Source: an uncultured Holophaga sp.
Lineage (GTDB): Bacteria > Acidobacteriota > Holophagae > Holophagales > Holophagaceae
DNA length: 64,000 nt
Reading direction: 5' to 3'
NCBI RefSeq assembly: GCF_963677305.1
Contig: NZ_OY781925.1
Span: 3,562,783-3,626,782, forward strand
Shown in pieces: positions 1-7,989 of the stretch. The first letter of the stretch is position 1, and every line of letters starts with the position of its first letter. The position numbers and the translations under genes were made by a program. The notes under the pieces are model-generated. The model was not told the DNA's origin and searched no databases. It saw nothing but the letters and a program-made list of their open reading frames with translations.

Positions 1-242
1 TCATGGCCCTGCTCCTGCTGGTCCGGAAGCACAGGCGATTCGAGGGGCAGGTCCTGTCCGCCTACTTTGTATTGGAGGGCCTGGCCCGGCTCCTGGTGGA
101 GACCTGGCGGGGCGACCTGGACCGGGGCATCTGGTTCGCCGGGCTTTCCACCGGACGCATCACCGCCCTGAGCTTCGTCGTCGCCGGCATCGCCCTCACG
201 TTCTGGTTCCGCCACCGCGCGCTCTCCCTGAAGAAGGCCTGA
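1..242 (+). CDS. lgt: Prolipoprotein diacylglyceryl transferase, C-terminal part
   Basis: This is the last ~79 codons of a gene that begins before the window. Lgt transfers a diacylglyceryl group from phosphatidylglycerol to the lipobox cysteine of prelipoproteins in the inner membrane. The visible part has the family's C-terminal layout: a segment with RFEGQ, then an Arg/Glu-bearing stretch (VETWRGD), the Gly-Leu-Ser-Thr-Gly-Arg turn, and a final membrane helix (about residues 55-70) ending in a basic tail. The ATG at position 3 is probably internal. It lies 3 bases before the pseudouridine synthase gene, so the two are likely co-transcribed. Confidence 0.8.
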   Translation, partial: MALLLLVRKHRRFEGQVLSAYFVLEGLARLLVETWRGDLDRGIWFAGLSTGRITALSFVVAGIALTFWFRHRALSLKKA

Positions 243-245
243 GTC

Positions 246-1223
246 TTGAAAATCCTCCTCGAAGAAGACCACCCCCGCCTCGACCGCTTCCTCACCGAGC
301 GCTTCCCTGAAATCGCCCGCTCCCGCTGGGACCAGTGGATCCGTGGCGGTCACGTCCTCCTCAAGGGCCAGCCCGCCACCAAGGCCGGCACCCGCCTCCG
401 GGCCGGGGACGAACTGGAGACAGAGCTCCCGGAGACCACCCCCCCCGGCCTGCACCTGGAACCCGAGGACCTGGACCTGCCCACCCTCTTCGAGGATGAT
501 CGCCTCTGGATCCTGGACAAGCCCGCCGGCATCGTGGTGCATCCCGGCCCCGGCCATCCCGGCGGCACCGTGGTGAACGCCCTCCTGGGCCGCCTCCACC
601 GGGCCGCCGATGCGGCAGCAGAGCGGGACGAGGAGGAGGACGACGACGAGAGCACCCCAGTCTGGCCGGGTCTGGTCCACCGCCTCGACCGCTACACCAC
701 GGGTTGTCTGGCCACAGCCAAGGATGCCGAAGCCCAGGCCTCCCTTCAGGCCCAGTTCAAGGCCCGCACCGTGGACAAGCGCTACCTCGCCCTGGTCCGC
801 AACAGCCGCAGGCTCCCGGAGCTGGGCAGCCTCCTGGTGGACGAGCCCATCGGACGCCACCGCCTGGAGCGCCTCAAGATGTGCATCACGGTCGGCGGAC
901 GCCCCTCCCAGACCCGGGTGAAGGTACTCGCCCGCAGCTCGGGCCTCGCCCTGGTGGAGTGCGAGCTGCTGACCGGCCGCACTCACCAGATCCGAGTGCA
1001 CCTCAACCACCTGGGTGCCCCCATCATCGGGGATCCCCTCTATGGCGGCCCCACCCAGTGGCAGGATCTGGACAAGCGCCCCTTCACCTGCGGGCACCCC
1101 CTCCTCCATGCCCACCGGCTCGAGATCGACCACCCAGGGGATGGCCGCCGGATCGCCGTCCAGGCTCCCCTGCCCGAGACCTTCCGCCAGCTGCTGGAGC
1201 GCCTGTCCATCCAAATCCCCTGA
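246..1223 (+). CDS. RluA-family 23S rRNA pseudouridine synthase
   Basis: The product converts specific uridines in structured RNA, most likely 23S rRNA, to pseudouridine. An N-terminal S4-type RNA-binding domain (about residues 1-60) precedes the RluA catalytic domain. The catalytic motif HRLDRYTTG at about 145-153 carries the essential aspartate (D148), and the later GRTHQIRVHL motif is typical of the family. The 325-residue length fits RluD/RluC. An acidic Glu/Asp run (about 126-137) sits just before the catalytic motif and is not a usual core element. Translation appears to start at a TTG three bases after lgt. Whether the target is the RluD or the RluC site cannot be told. Confidence 0.9.
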   Translation: MKILLEEDHPRLDRFLTERFPEIARSRWDQWIRGGHVLLKGQPATKAGTRLRAGDELETELPETTPPGLHLEPEDLDLPTLFEDDRLWILDKPAGIVVHPGPGHPGGTVVNALLGRLHRAADAAAERDEEEDDDESTPVWPGLVHRLDRYTTGCLATAKDAEAQASLQAQFKARTVDKRYLALVRNSRRLPELGSLLVDEPIGRHRLERLKMCITVGGRPSQTRVKVLARSSGLALVECELLTGRTHQIRVHLNHLGAPIIGDPLYGGPTQWQDLDKRPFTCGHPLLHAHRLEIDHPGDGRRIAVQAPLPETFRQLLERLSIQIP

Positions 1224-1301
1224 GGCGGCCCGGCAGGGGCATCTTGGCAATGGGGAAAAGTGGCCCATCATTGAACCTGATCCCACTCCTGTGAGGCTGG
1301 C

Positions 1302-1793
1302 ATGATGATGACCCCCGTGCAGATGGCCCTGGTCCCCTTCTGGCAGACCCCGAGCGGCACCCTGAATCCAGCCTTCGGGATCCCGGTGGCCTTCGCCTGC
1401 CTTGTCATCCTGGTCGTCATCATCCTCAAGCTCCGGGAACTTCCCTCCAGCCGGAGGGCCAAGCGTGCCCCCACCATGACCCCCCACCAGGTGGAGGCCC
1501 TCATGATCGGGACCCCTCCCCGCATCATCGACCTCCGCCCCCTGGAGGAGTTCAATGGGGCCAAAGGGCACATCCGGGGCGCCCTATCCATGCCGCTCCC
1601 GGACCTCCGCAAGCGCCTGGGGGAGCTCAATGCCCGCGACCGGGACGCCATCCTCCTGGTGGACGAGACCGATGAGCTCTCCCACCTGGCCTTGCCCCTC
1701 CTGACCAGTGCGGGGCACCCCTGGGTCTACGTGCTCAAGGGAGGCATGCGGGCCTGGAGACGGGCCAAGCTCCCACTCTACAAGCCACACTGA
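1302..1793 (+). CDS. Membrane-anchored rhodanese-like protein lacking the catalytic cysteine
   Basis: A single N-terminal membrane helix (about residues 24-44) is followed by a cytoplasmic rhodanese domain (about 60-160). Family landmarks are present: IIDLRPLEEF, GHIRGALSMPL and the C-terminal LKGGMRAWR. Where active rhodaneses have the persulfide-forming cysteine loop, this protein reads LLVDETDELS, so aspartate (D121) replaces cysteine. It is therefore unlikely to transfer sulfur and more likely binds a partner or ligand. Three consecutive ATG codons make the exact start uncertain; a GAGG lies just upstream. It converges with kdpE. Confidence 0.8.
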   Translation: MMMTPVQMALVPFWQTPSGTLNPAFGIPVAFACLVILVVIILKLRELPSSRRAKRAPTMTPHQVEALMIGTPPRIIDLRPLEEFNGAKGHIRGALSMPLPDLRKRLGELNARDRDAILLVDETDELSHLALPLLTSAGHPWVYVLKGGMRAWRRAKLPLYKPH

Positions 1794-1801
1794 GATGCGG
1801 T

Positions 1802-1847
1802 GGAGGGGGGCACTGAGAGCGCGAAGCGACCGGGCGGCCCCCCCTCC
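1802..1847. terminator. Possible stem-loop between convergent genes
   Basis: An inverted repeat (GGAGGGGGG at 1802-1810 against CCCCCCCTCC at 1838-1847) lies in the 64-base gap between the converging rhodanese and kdpE genes. It could act as a bidirectional transcription barrier. The loop is long and there is no clear T-run on either side, so a factor-independent terminator is only a possibility. Confidence 0.3.
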
Positions 1848-1857
1848 AAGGCCAGTC

Positions 1858-2556
1858 CTACAGGCGAAGCCGGTACCCGACACCGGACTCGGTGATGAAG
1901 TGGCGGGGGCGCGCAGGCTCCCGCTCCAGCTTCTGCCGTAGCTGGGCCATGTAGACCCTGAGGTAGTGGGGCTGGGCACCGGCGGTGTCCCCCCAGACCT
2001 CCTTGAGCAGTTGGCCATGGGTGAGCACCTTTCCCGCATTGGCCACCAGGATGCACAGGAGCTTGTACTCGTTGGGCGTGAGATGCACCCGCTCACCGTC
2101 CACTCTCAGCTCCCGCAGCCCCAGGTCCAGCCGCCAGTGATCCAGGGTGAAGACTTCGGCCTCGCCGCCCCGCTTGGTTCCGTGGGCCCCATGTCGGAGC
2201 GCCACCCGGATCCGGGCCAGCAGCTCCCCGGTCCCGAAGGGCTTGGTGAGGTAGTCGTCGGCCCCGGCGTCGAGGGCCTGGATCTTGTCAGTCTCCTGCC
2301 CCCGGGCGCTGATCACGATGATGGGCGTCTGGCAGACCTCCCGCAGGGTCCGGGTGAGCACAAGCCCGTCCAGATCCGGTAGCCCCAGATCCATCAGGAT
2401 GACCTCGGGATGGTGGGTCTCCACGGCCTGGCTGGCCTCCCAGGCCGTGGAGGCCTCCAGGACCCGGTAGCCGTGAGTCCCCAGGGCCGCCCGAAGGTAG
2501 CGCAGCATCTGGGGTTCGTCATCCACCACCAGCAGGGTGATCGCCTCTTCAGACAT
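1858..2556 (-). CDS. kdpE: KdpE response regulator (OmpR/PhoB type)
   Basis: This DNA-binding response regulator partners with the KdpD sensor. The receiver domain (about residues 5-120) shows the acidic pair DD at 12-13, the phospho-acceptor D56 in LMDLGLPD and the conserved K105 in TKPF. A winged-helix OmpR-type domain (about 130-232) follows, including HLTPNEYKLL and the tyrosine-rich wing near the end. The 232-residue length is normal. The frame is open upstream, but the MSEEAIT start is chosen because it aligns with the family and overlaps the kdpD stop by 8 bases. The structural genes kdpFABC are not adjacent. Confidence 0.93.
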   Translation of the reverse strand: MSEEAITLLVVDDEPQMLRYLRAALGTHGYRVLEASTAWEASQAVETHHPEVILMDLGLPDLDGLVLTRTLREVCQTPIIVISARGQETDKIQALDAGADDYLTKPFGTGELLARIRVALRHGAHGTKRGGEAEVFTLDHWRLDLGLRELRVDGERVHLTPNEYKLLCILVANAGKVLTHGQLLKEVWGDTAGAQPHYLRVYMAQLRQKLEREPARPRHFITESGVGYRLRL

Positions 2557-5239
2557 CCTCACCGGCCTCCTCTGGGGGTTCGGGCGGGGGAGCCGCCAGG
2601 GGGAGGCTGAGAAGGAACTGGGCCCCGCCGCCTGGGCGGTTGCTGGCCTGGATCCGCCCTCCATGGGCCTCCATGATCCCGCGGCAGATGGCCAGGCCCA
2701 GCCCCGCCCCTGGTCTTGAGCCGGGCTGCTCGAGGCGCACCAGCTTCTCGAAGATCCGCTCCTCCTGACCCGCCGGAATCCCCGGCCCCTGGTCCAGGAC
2801 CGCCAGGGTAAGGGCCCGGTCCGTGGCCCAGGCCCGCACCTCGATGGCCTTATCCATCGGAGAGTACTTGTGGGCATTCTCCAACAGGTTGATGAGCGCC
2901 TGCTCAGCCAGGATCGTGTCCACGGGCACCAGGGGAAGCCCCGCAGGCAGTTGGAGCCGCACCTCCCTGCCCCCCAGGACACTCTCCAGACTGTCCAGCG
3001 CCGCCCCCACCAACTCCTCCACCGGCACCCACTCCTTCTTGAGTTCGAGGATGCCCGACTCGATCCGGGTCACATCCAGCAGGTTCGAGACCAGGCGATG
3101 GAGGCGCTGCGCCTCCTCATGGATGGTGACCAGAAGCTCCCTGCGGGTTCCGGCATCCAGCCTGCCTTCGTCCTCTTCCAGCAGGGTGCTGGCGGCCCCG
3201 GTGATGCCTCCGAGAGGGGTGCGGAGGTCGTGGGAGACGGAGGAGAGGAGGGCGTTGCGCAGGTGCTCCCGGTCCGCCTGGCGCTGGTGCTCCGCAGAGC
3301 GCTCCGTCAGGAGGATCCGCTCCAGAGCCAGGGCGGTCTGGTTGGCAAAGGCTTCCAGCAGGTGCCTCTGATCGGGCTCGGTCCAGCGGGGCACATCCTC
3401 AGGCAGCACACCCATGACCCCCACCGGCCCCCGGGCTCCCATGAGGGGCAGAAAGAGGGCGCTGGCCCCGGCCAGGGTATCGGTCTCCAGTCCTGCGGGC
3501 TCCTGATGGTTGTACACCCACTGGGCCACCCCCAGCTCAGCCGGACTGAAGCGGGCGGCCAGATCGGCAGGAGGCCACTTGAGGCGTCCCTGGGCGTCCG
3601 GTAGGAAGATGAGGACATGGCTCTGGAACTGGGCTGCTACGCTTCGGATGGCCTGGGAGACCATCCTGGCGGAGTTCCCGCTGCGGGCCAGGTAGGCGCT
3701 GAGTCGGAAGAGAGCCAGGGTGCGCTGCTCCCGGAGCCGAGCGAGCTTGGCCTGCTGCCGCATGCGCTCCGTGAGATTGCCGATGACCACCCCCATCATG
3801 AGCAGCACAAGAAAGGTGGCGGCGTGGCGCGGATCCTGGATCGCCAGGGAGTGGACCGGCGGGACGATGAAGAAGTCCAGGGCGAGGACACTCAGCACAG
3901 CGGCGAAGAGGCTCGGCCAGCGCCCCACCCGGGAGGCCACCACCAGGATGGCCAGGGTATAGACCATCACCACGTCGGCCAACTCGAAGTGGCGGACCAT
4001 GAAGTGGACCAGGAGGGTGGCGGCGGCCACCACCCCCAGGCTCCAGGCGTAGTGGCTGGCCGGGAAGCGCCCCCGGCCCCGCCTCTGAAGGGGCCTGGGA
4101 GACGGCTCAGCCTCGGCGGCGAGCACGTGGATGTCGATGTCGCCGCTGGCCCGGATGAGGTCGTTCACCAGGGAACCGGTGAAGAGCTCCTTCCAGCGTG
4201 CCTTGGTGGGCTTGCCCACCAGGATCTTCGTGACATTGCGCTGGCGGGCCAAGGCCACCAGATCCCCGGCCAGGGCCAGGCTCCCCTGGAGGACCACCGT
4301 CTCGGCCCCCAGCCGCTCTGCCAGACGGAGGTGCTCCTCGATGTGGACCCGACTGGCCTCGGAGTAGCTGAGATAGCGAGGCGACTCGATGTACGCCACG
4401 ATCCAGGGCGCATCCAGGGATTCCGCCATGCGCTTGGCCGCCCGCACCAGGCTGGCCGACTCGGGCCGCGAGCTGATGCACACCATGAGACGCTCCCCGG
4501 CGGCCCAGGTGCGGTCGATGCCCTTGTCGTCCCGGTAGCGCCGCATCGCCGCGTCCACCTGCTCAGCGGTCCGGCGCAGAGCCAGCTCGCGCAGGGCGAG
4601 GAGATTGCCCCGCCGGAAGAAGCGGTCCGTGGCATGGCGAGCCCACTCAGGGACAAAGACTTTGCCCTCCCGGAGCCGCTCGATGAGCTCTTCGGGAGCG
4701 ATGTCCACCAGCTCGATCTGGTCGGCCCGGGCCAGCACCTGGTCCGGGACGTTCTCCCGCACCAGCACCCCAGTGATCTGGGCGACCACATCCCTGAGGC
4801 TCTCCAGATTCTGCACGTTCAGGGTCGTGCAGACATCGATCCCGGCATCCAGGAGGTCCCAGACATCCTGCCAGCGCTTGGCGTGGAGGGCCCCCGGGGC
4901 GTTGGTGTGGGCCAGGTCATCCACCAGGATGACCTGGGGACGCCGGGCGATGGCGGCCACCAGATCCAACTCCTCGATGAACTCGCCACGGTAGGGGTAG
5001 GGTTTGCGGGGCAGCTGCTCCAACCCCGCCGTCAGGGCCATGGCCTCCGGTCGGCCGTGGGTGTCCAGGAAGCCCGCCACGACATCGGCCCCCTGCAGGA
5101 GGAGGTCCTGGGCCTCGGTCAGCATGGCGTGGGTCTTCCCCACCCCGGGCGCGGCACCGAAGAAGACCTTCAGCCGGGCCCGGGATTCCCCCGCCGGCGG
5201 GACACCGGCACGCTCTTCGGACACGGGGCGATTTTCCAT
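2549..5239 (-). CDS. kdpD: KdpD sensor histidine kinase
   Basis: This is a full-length KdpD (896 residues), the membrane sensor for potassium limitation or turgor. It has an N-terminal KdpD domain with a Walker A-like GAAPGVGKT (about 28-36), a universal-stress-protein domain, a four-helix membrane block (about 400-500), a GAF-like region, the HisKA box SSVSHDLRTPLGG with the phosphorylated histidine, and an HATPase domain with N-box LINLLENAHKYSP and DQGPGIP. The start at 5239 is the ATG immediately before the conserved N-terminal domain; the frame runs open further upstream without family similarity. It is divergent from the copper operon and overlaps kdpE. Confidence 0.94.
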   Translation of the reverse strand: MENRPVSEERAGVPPAGESRARLKVFFGAAPGVGKTHAMLTEAQDLLLQGADVVAGFLDTHGRPEAMALTAGLEQLPRKPYPYRGEFIEELDLVAAIARRPQVILVDDLAHTNAPGALHAKRWQDVWDLLDAGIDVCTTLNVQNLESLRDVVAQITGVLVRENVPDQVLARADQIELVDIAPEELIERLREGKVFVPEWARHATDRFFRRGNLLALRELALRRTAEQVDAAMRRYRDDKGIDRTWAAGERLMVCISSRPESASLVRAAKRMAESLDAPWIVAYIESPRYLSYSEASRVHIEEHLRLAERLGAETVVLQGSLALAGDLVALARQRNVTKILVGKPTKARWKELFTGSLVNDLIRASGDIDIHVLAAEAEPSPRPLQRRGRGRFPASHYAWSLGVVAAATLLVHFMVRHFELADVVMVYTLAILVVASRVGRWPSLFAAVLSVLALDFFIVPPVHSLAIQDPRHAATFLVLLMMGVVIGNLTERMRQQAKLARLREQRTLALFRLSAYLARSGNSARMVSQAIRSVAAQFQSHVLIFLPDAQGRLKWPPADLAARFSPAELGVAQWVYNHQEPAGLETDTLAGASALFLPLMGARGPVGVMGVLPEDVPRWTEPDQRHLLEAFANQTALALERILLTERSAEHQRQADREHLRNALLSSVSHDLRTPLGGITGAASTLLEEDEGRLDAGTRRELLVTIHEEAQRLHRLVSNLLDVTRIESGILELKKEWVPVEELVGAALDSLESVLGGREVRLQLPAGLPLVPVDTILAEQALINLLENAHKYSPMDKAIEVRAWATDRALTLAVLDQGPGIPAGQEERIFEKLVRLEQPGSRPGAGLGLAICRGIMEAHGGRIQASNRPGGGAQFLLSLPLAAPPPEPPEEAGEDV

Positions 5240-5290
5240 GATGTCCCAGTTTAGGCTGAAACCCCGGGGCGTCATCGGGCATCCTAGGGA

Positions 5291-5317
5291 ATACCCCACC
5301 CCAGGGGGGGAGGGGAT
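5291..5317 (+). promoter_or_regulatory. Probable CsoR operator
   Basis: An imperfect inverted repeat pairs ATACCCCACCCC (5291-5302) with a G-rich right arm ending in GAGGGGAT (to 5317); nine of twelve positions pair by hand alignment. CsoR-family operators are typically GC-rich dyads with C-run/G-run cores and AT-containing edges. The site lies 11 bases upstream of the copZ start and runs into its ribosome-binding site (AGGAGG), which suits autorepression of copZ-csoR-copA. No -35/-10 was confidently placed. Confidence 0.55.
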
Positions 5318-5327
5318 AGGAGGCATC

Positions 5328-5531
5328 ATGGCCCAGCTCAAGATCCAGGGAATGAAGTGCGGACACTGCGTCAAGTCGGTCCAGGAGGCGCTCCTCCAGG
5401 TACCCGGCGTGGAGGGGGCGGAGGTGGACCTGAAGGCCGGCACCGCCCAGGTCAAGGGACAGGCGGACCCCGCAGCCCTCATTGGCGCCGTGGAGGAAGA
5501 GGGCTTCAAGGCCAGCATCGAGGCCGACTGA
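5328..5531 (+). CDS. copZ: CopZ-like copper chaperone (HMA domain)
   Basis: This 67-residue single heavy-metal-associated domain carries the Cu(I)-binding motif GMKCGHC (C11 and C14) and ferredoxin-like beta-alpha-beta spacing. Such proteins bind cytosolic Cu(I) and deliver it to the P1B-type ATPase and to the CsoR sensor. The start follows a strong AGGAGG spaced 6 bases away. The gene is first in a three-gene unit and its stop overlaps the csoR start by one base. Confidence 0.88.
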   Translation: MAQLKIQGMKCGHCVKSVQEALLQVPGVEGAEVDLKAGTAQVKGQADPAALIGAVEEEGFKASIEAD

Positions 5532-5818
5532 TGGCCTGCTGCCACGGTCTGAGGCTGGATGCGGAAGTCCGGGAGGATGTCCGCCGCCGCCTGCTTTCAG
5601 TCAAGGGGCACGTCGAGGGCGTCCTGCGGATGCTGGAGAGCGACCAGGTCTATTGCGTTGATGTCCTCAAGCAGCTCAAGGCCGTCGGCGGAGCCCTCGG
5701 CAAGGTGGGGGACCAGGTCCTCCAGAGCCATCTGAAGAACCATGTGGTGACCGCCCACGAGCGAGGCGACGAGGAGGTGATCGTCGCCGAGCTCATGGAG
5801 ATCCTGAAATACCGGTGA
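5531..5818 (+). CDS. csoR: CsoR-family metal-sensing repressor with a C-H-H ligand set
   Basis: This 95-residue all-helical CsoR/RcnR-family repressor is expected to leave its operator when bound to metal. The ligand positions are C42, H67 and H71; the 25- and 4-residue spacings match the Cys-His-Cys triad of Mycobacterium CsoR, but the last cysteine is histidine. The same C-H-H arrangement is known from the Thermus thermophilus copper sensor. The surrounding copZ and copA make copper the likely inducer. An additional CCH sequence at residues 3-5 could supply a further ligand. Start and stop overlap both neighbours, indicating translational coupling. Confidence 0.85.
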   Translation: MACCHGLRLDAEVREDVRRRLLSVKGHVEGVLRMLESDQVYCVDVLKQLKAVGGALGKVGDQVLQSHLKNHVVTAHERGDEEVIVAELMEILKYR

Positions 5819-7920
5819 GCATGATGACAACCCAGAGTTTCCGCGTTGAGGGCATGAGCTGCGCGAGCTGCGTCCGCCGGGTCGAAAAGGCCCTGGGCGC
5901 CGTTCCCGGTGTCGAACAGGTGCAGGTCAACCTGGCCACCGAGGAGGCGAAGGTCGAAGGGCAGGTCAACCTCGAGAGTCTGGCAGAGGCCCTCGAGAAG
6001 CGGGGCTACCACCTGGTGCCCCCCCAGGCCGAGCCCTCCGGTGAAGGACACGGCTTGGCCCTGGCCAGGCTGGTGGCTGCATGGATCCTCACCCTCCCCC
6101 TCATGGCCCCCATGCTACCCGGCCTCCACCTCCACCTCCCCTGGCCGGTCCAGGCCCTGCTCTCCGCCGGGGTGGTCTTCGGCGCGGGCTGGCTCTTCCA
6201 CCGGCGGGCCTTCGGCCAGCTCCTCAAGCTGGAGACCACCATGGACACCCTGGTGTCCCTGGGTTCCCTCGTGAGCTGGCTCTTCGGCATCTATGAAGGC
6301 TGGCGGGGCAGCCTCCATCCACCCTTCGAGACGGCCGCCGCCCTGGTGGCCTTCCTCCTGGTGGGCAAGTACCTGGAGCTCCGGGCCCGGCATCGCGCCA
6401 CCCGCAGCCTCCAGGATCTGCTGAACCTAGCTCCCGCCACGGCCGCCCGCCTGAATGAAGCCGGCCAGGAGGAGGAGGTCCCCACCCGCCTCCTGGTACC
6501 CGGCGACCGGGTGCGGGTGCGCCCCGGGTCTGCCATCCCCGTGGATGGCACCATCCTGGCCGGCGAGGCTGATGTGGAGGAGGCCCTCCTCACCGGCGAA
6601 CCCCTGCCCGTGCCCCGGGGCCCGGGAGATCCGGTCAGAGTCGGCGCAGTTGTGCATGGCGGGGCGCTGGAGGTGCAGGTCGAGGGCGTCGGCCAGGGCA
6701 CCTGGCTGGCCCGTCTGACCCGTCAGGTGGCCGAGGCCCAGGGCAGCCGCTCCCCCATCCAGGAAGTGGCCGACCGGGTTTCGGCCATCTTCGTCCCGGC
6801 CATTCTGGTGATCTCCGCCCTGACGCTGGCTGGCTGGTGGGTAGCCACCGGATCCCTGCTCCTGGCCTGGCGGCCTGCGGTCACCGTCCTCGTCATCGCC
6901 TGCCCCTGCGCCCTGGGCCTCGCCACCCCGGTGGCCATGGCCGCCTCCCTGGGAACCGCCGCCCGCCAAGGCCTCCTGGTCCGCCAATCGGAGGCCATGG
7001 AGCGGCTCTCCCGGGTGACGGACCTGGTCTTCGACAAGACGGGCACCCTGACCCAGGGCCGTCCGGTCCTCCGGGAGGTTCTACCCGCCCAGAACGTGGA
7101 GACAGCCGAAGTCCTGGCCTGGGCCGCCGGCCTGGAACGGGACTCCGAGCATCCCCTCGCCCGGGGTATCCGGGAGGCGGCGTCCAGCCTGGAGCTTCCA
7201 GCCGTGGAGGCCTTCAGGGCCCACCCCGGCGGCGGGGTGGAAGGGCGGATCGGAGGCCGTACGCTCCGGCTGGGCAGCGGCCCCTTCCTCGGGATCCCCC
7301 TGCCTCCACCCCCTGCTGGGGCAGTCTCCGTGGGGCTGGCCGAGGCGGGCCGACTCCTCGGGGTCATCACTTTGGAGGACGCCCTGCGGCCCGAGACCCC
7401 CAGTGTGCTCCAGGCCTTCCGGCGGCAGGGGCTCCGCATCCACCTCCTCAGTGGCGACCGCCCCGAGGTGGTCGCACACCTGGGGGAGAGCCTGGGCATC
7501 CATGAGGCCACCGGGGGCTGCCGCCCCGACGACAAGCAGGCCCGGATCCTGGAGCTGCAGGCTGGCGGGGCAGTGGTCGCCTTCGTGGGGGATGGCGTGA
7601 ACGACGCCTCCGCCCTGGCCCAGGCCGATGCCGGGATCTCCCTGCCCGGGCTAGACGCCACCCAGGCCGCCGCTCCCCTGAACCTCTTGCAGGAGGGCCT
7701 GCGCCCCCTCCTGGCCGCCCACGAACTCGCCCGCCGGACCCGGAGCATCATCCGCCAGAATCTGGGCTGGGCCTTCGGCTACAACCTGATCCTCATCCCC
7801 CTTGCGGCCTTCAACCTGCTGGACCGCTTCGGCGGACCGGCCCTGGCCGGTGCAGCCATGGGGCTCAGCTCCCTCACCGTGGTGCTCAACGCCCTGAGGC
7901 TCCGGCGGGTCCGGGTCTGA
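5815..7920 (+). CDS. copA: Copper-exporting P1B-type ATPase CopA
   Basis: This inner-membrane pump expels Cu(I) using ATP. One N-terminal HMA domain carries GMSCASC, followed by the membrane helices. The transmembrane metal site CPC lies at about 363-365, the phosphorylated aspartate in DKTGTLT at about 407, then the SEHPLARG histidine motif and the GDGVND hinge. The last two helices show YN and MGLSS, the signature of Cu(I)-specific P1B-1 pumps. The start is either a GTG overlapping the csoR stop or the ATG two codons later. At 701 residues with one HMA domain it is on the short side for the family. Confidence 0.95.
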   Translation: MSMMTTQSFRVEGMSCASCVRRVEKALGAVPGVEQVQVNLATEEAKVEGQVNLESLAEALEKRGYHLVPPQAEPSGEGHGLALARLVAAWILTLPLMAPMLPGLHLHLPWPVQALLSAGVVFGAGWLFHRRAFGQLLKLETTMDTLVSLGSLVSWLFGIYEGWRGSLHPPFETAAALVAFLLVGKYLELRARHRATRSLQDLLNLAPATAARLNEAGQEEEVPTRLLVPGDRVRVRPGSAIPVDGTILAGEADVEEALLTGEPLPVPRGPGDPVRVGAVVHGGALEVQVEGVGQGTWLARLTRQVAEAQGSRSPIQEVADRVSAIFVPAILVISALTLAGWWVATGSLLLAWRPAVTVLVIACPCALGLATPVAMAASLGTAARQGLLVRQSEAMERLSRVTDLVFDKTGTLTQGRPVLREVLPAQNVETAEVLAWAAGLERDSEHPLARGIREAASSLELPAVEAFRAHPGGGVEGRIGGRTLRLGSGPFLGIPLPPPPAGAVSVGLAEAGRLLGVITLEDALRPETPSVLQAFRRQGLRIHLLSGDRPEVVAHLGESLGIHEATGGCRPDDKQARILELQAGGAVVAFVGDGVNDASALAQADAGISLPGLDATQAAAPLNLLQEGLRPLLAAHELARRTRSIIRQNLGWAFGYNLILIPLAAFNLLDRFGGPALAGAAMGLSSLTVVLNALRLRRVRV

Positions 7921-7989
7921 ATATTTAATTATATACTAATACTCAACTTCCAACTCCCCTCCCGTCGATAATGGGAGCCGGAGGCCCTC

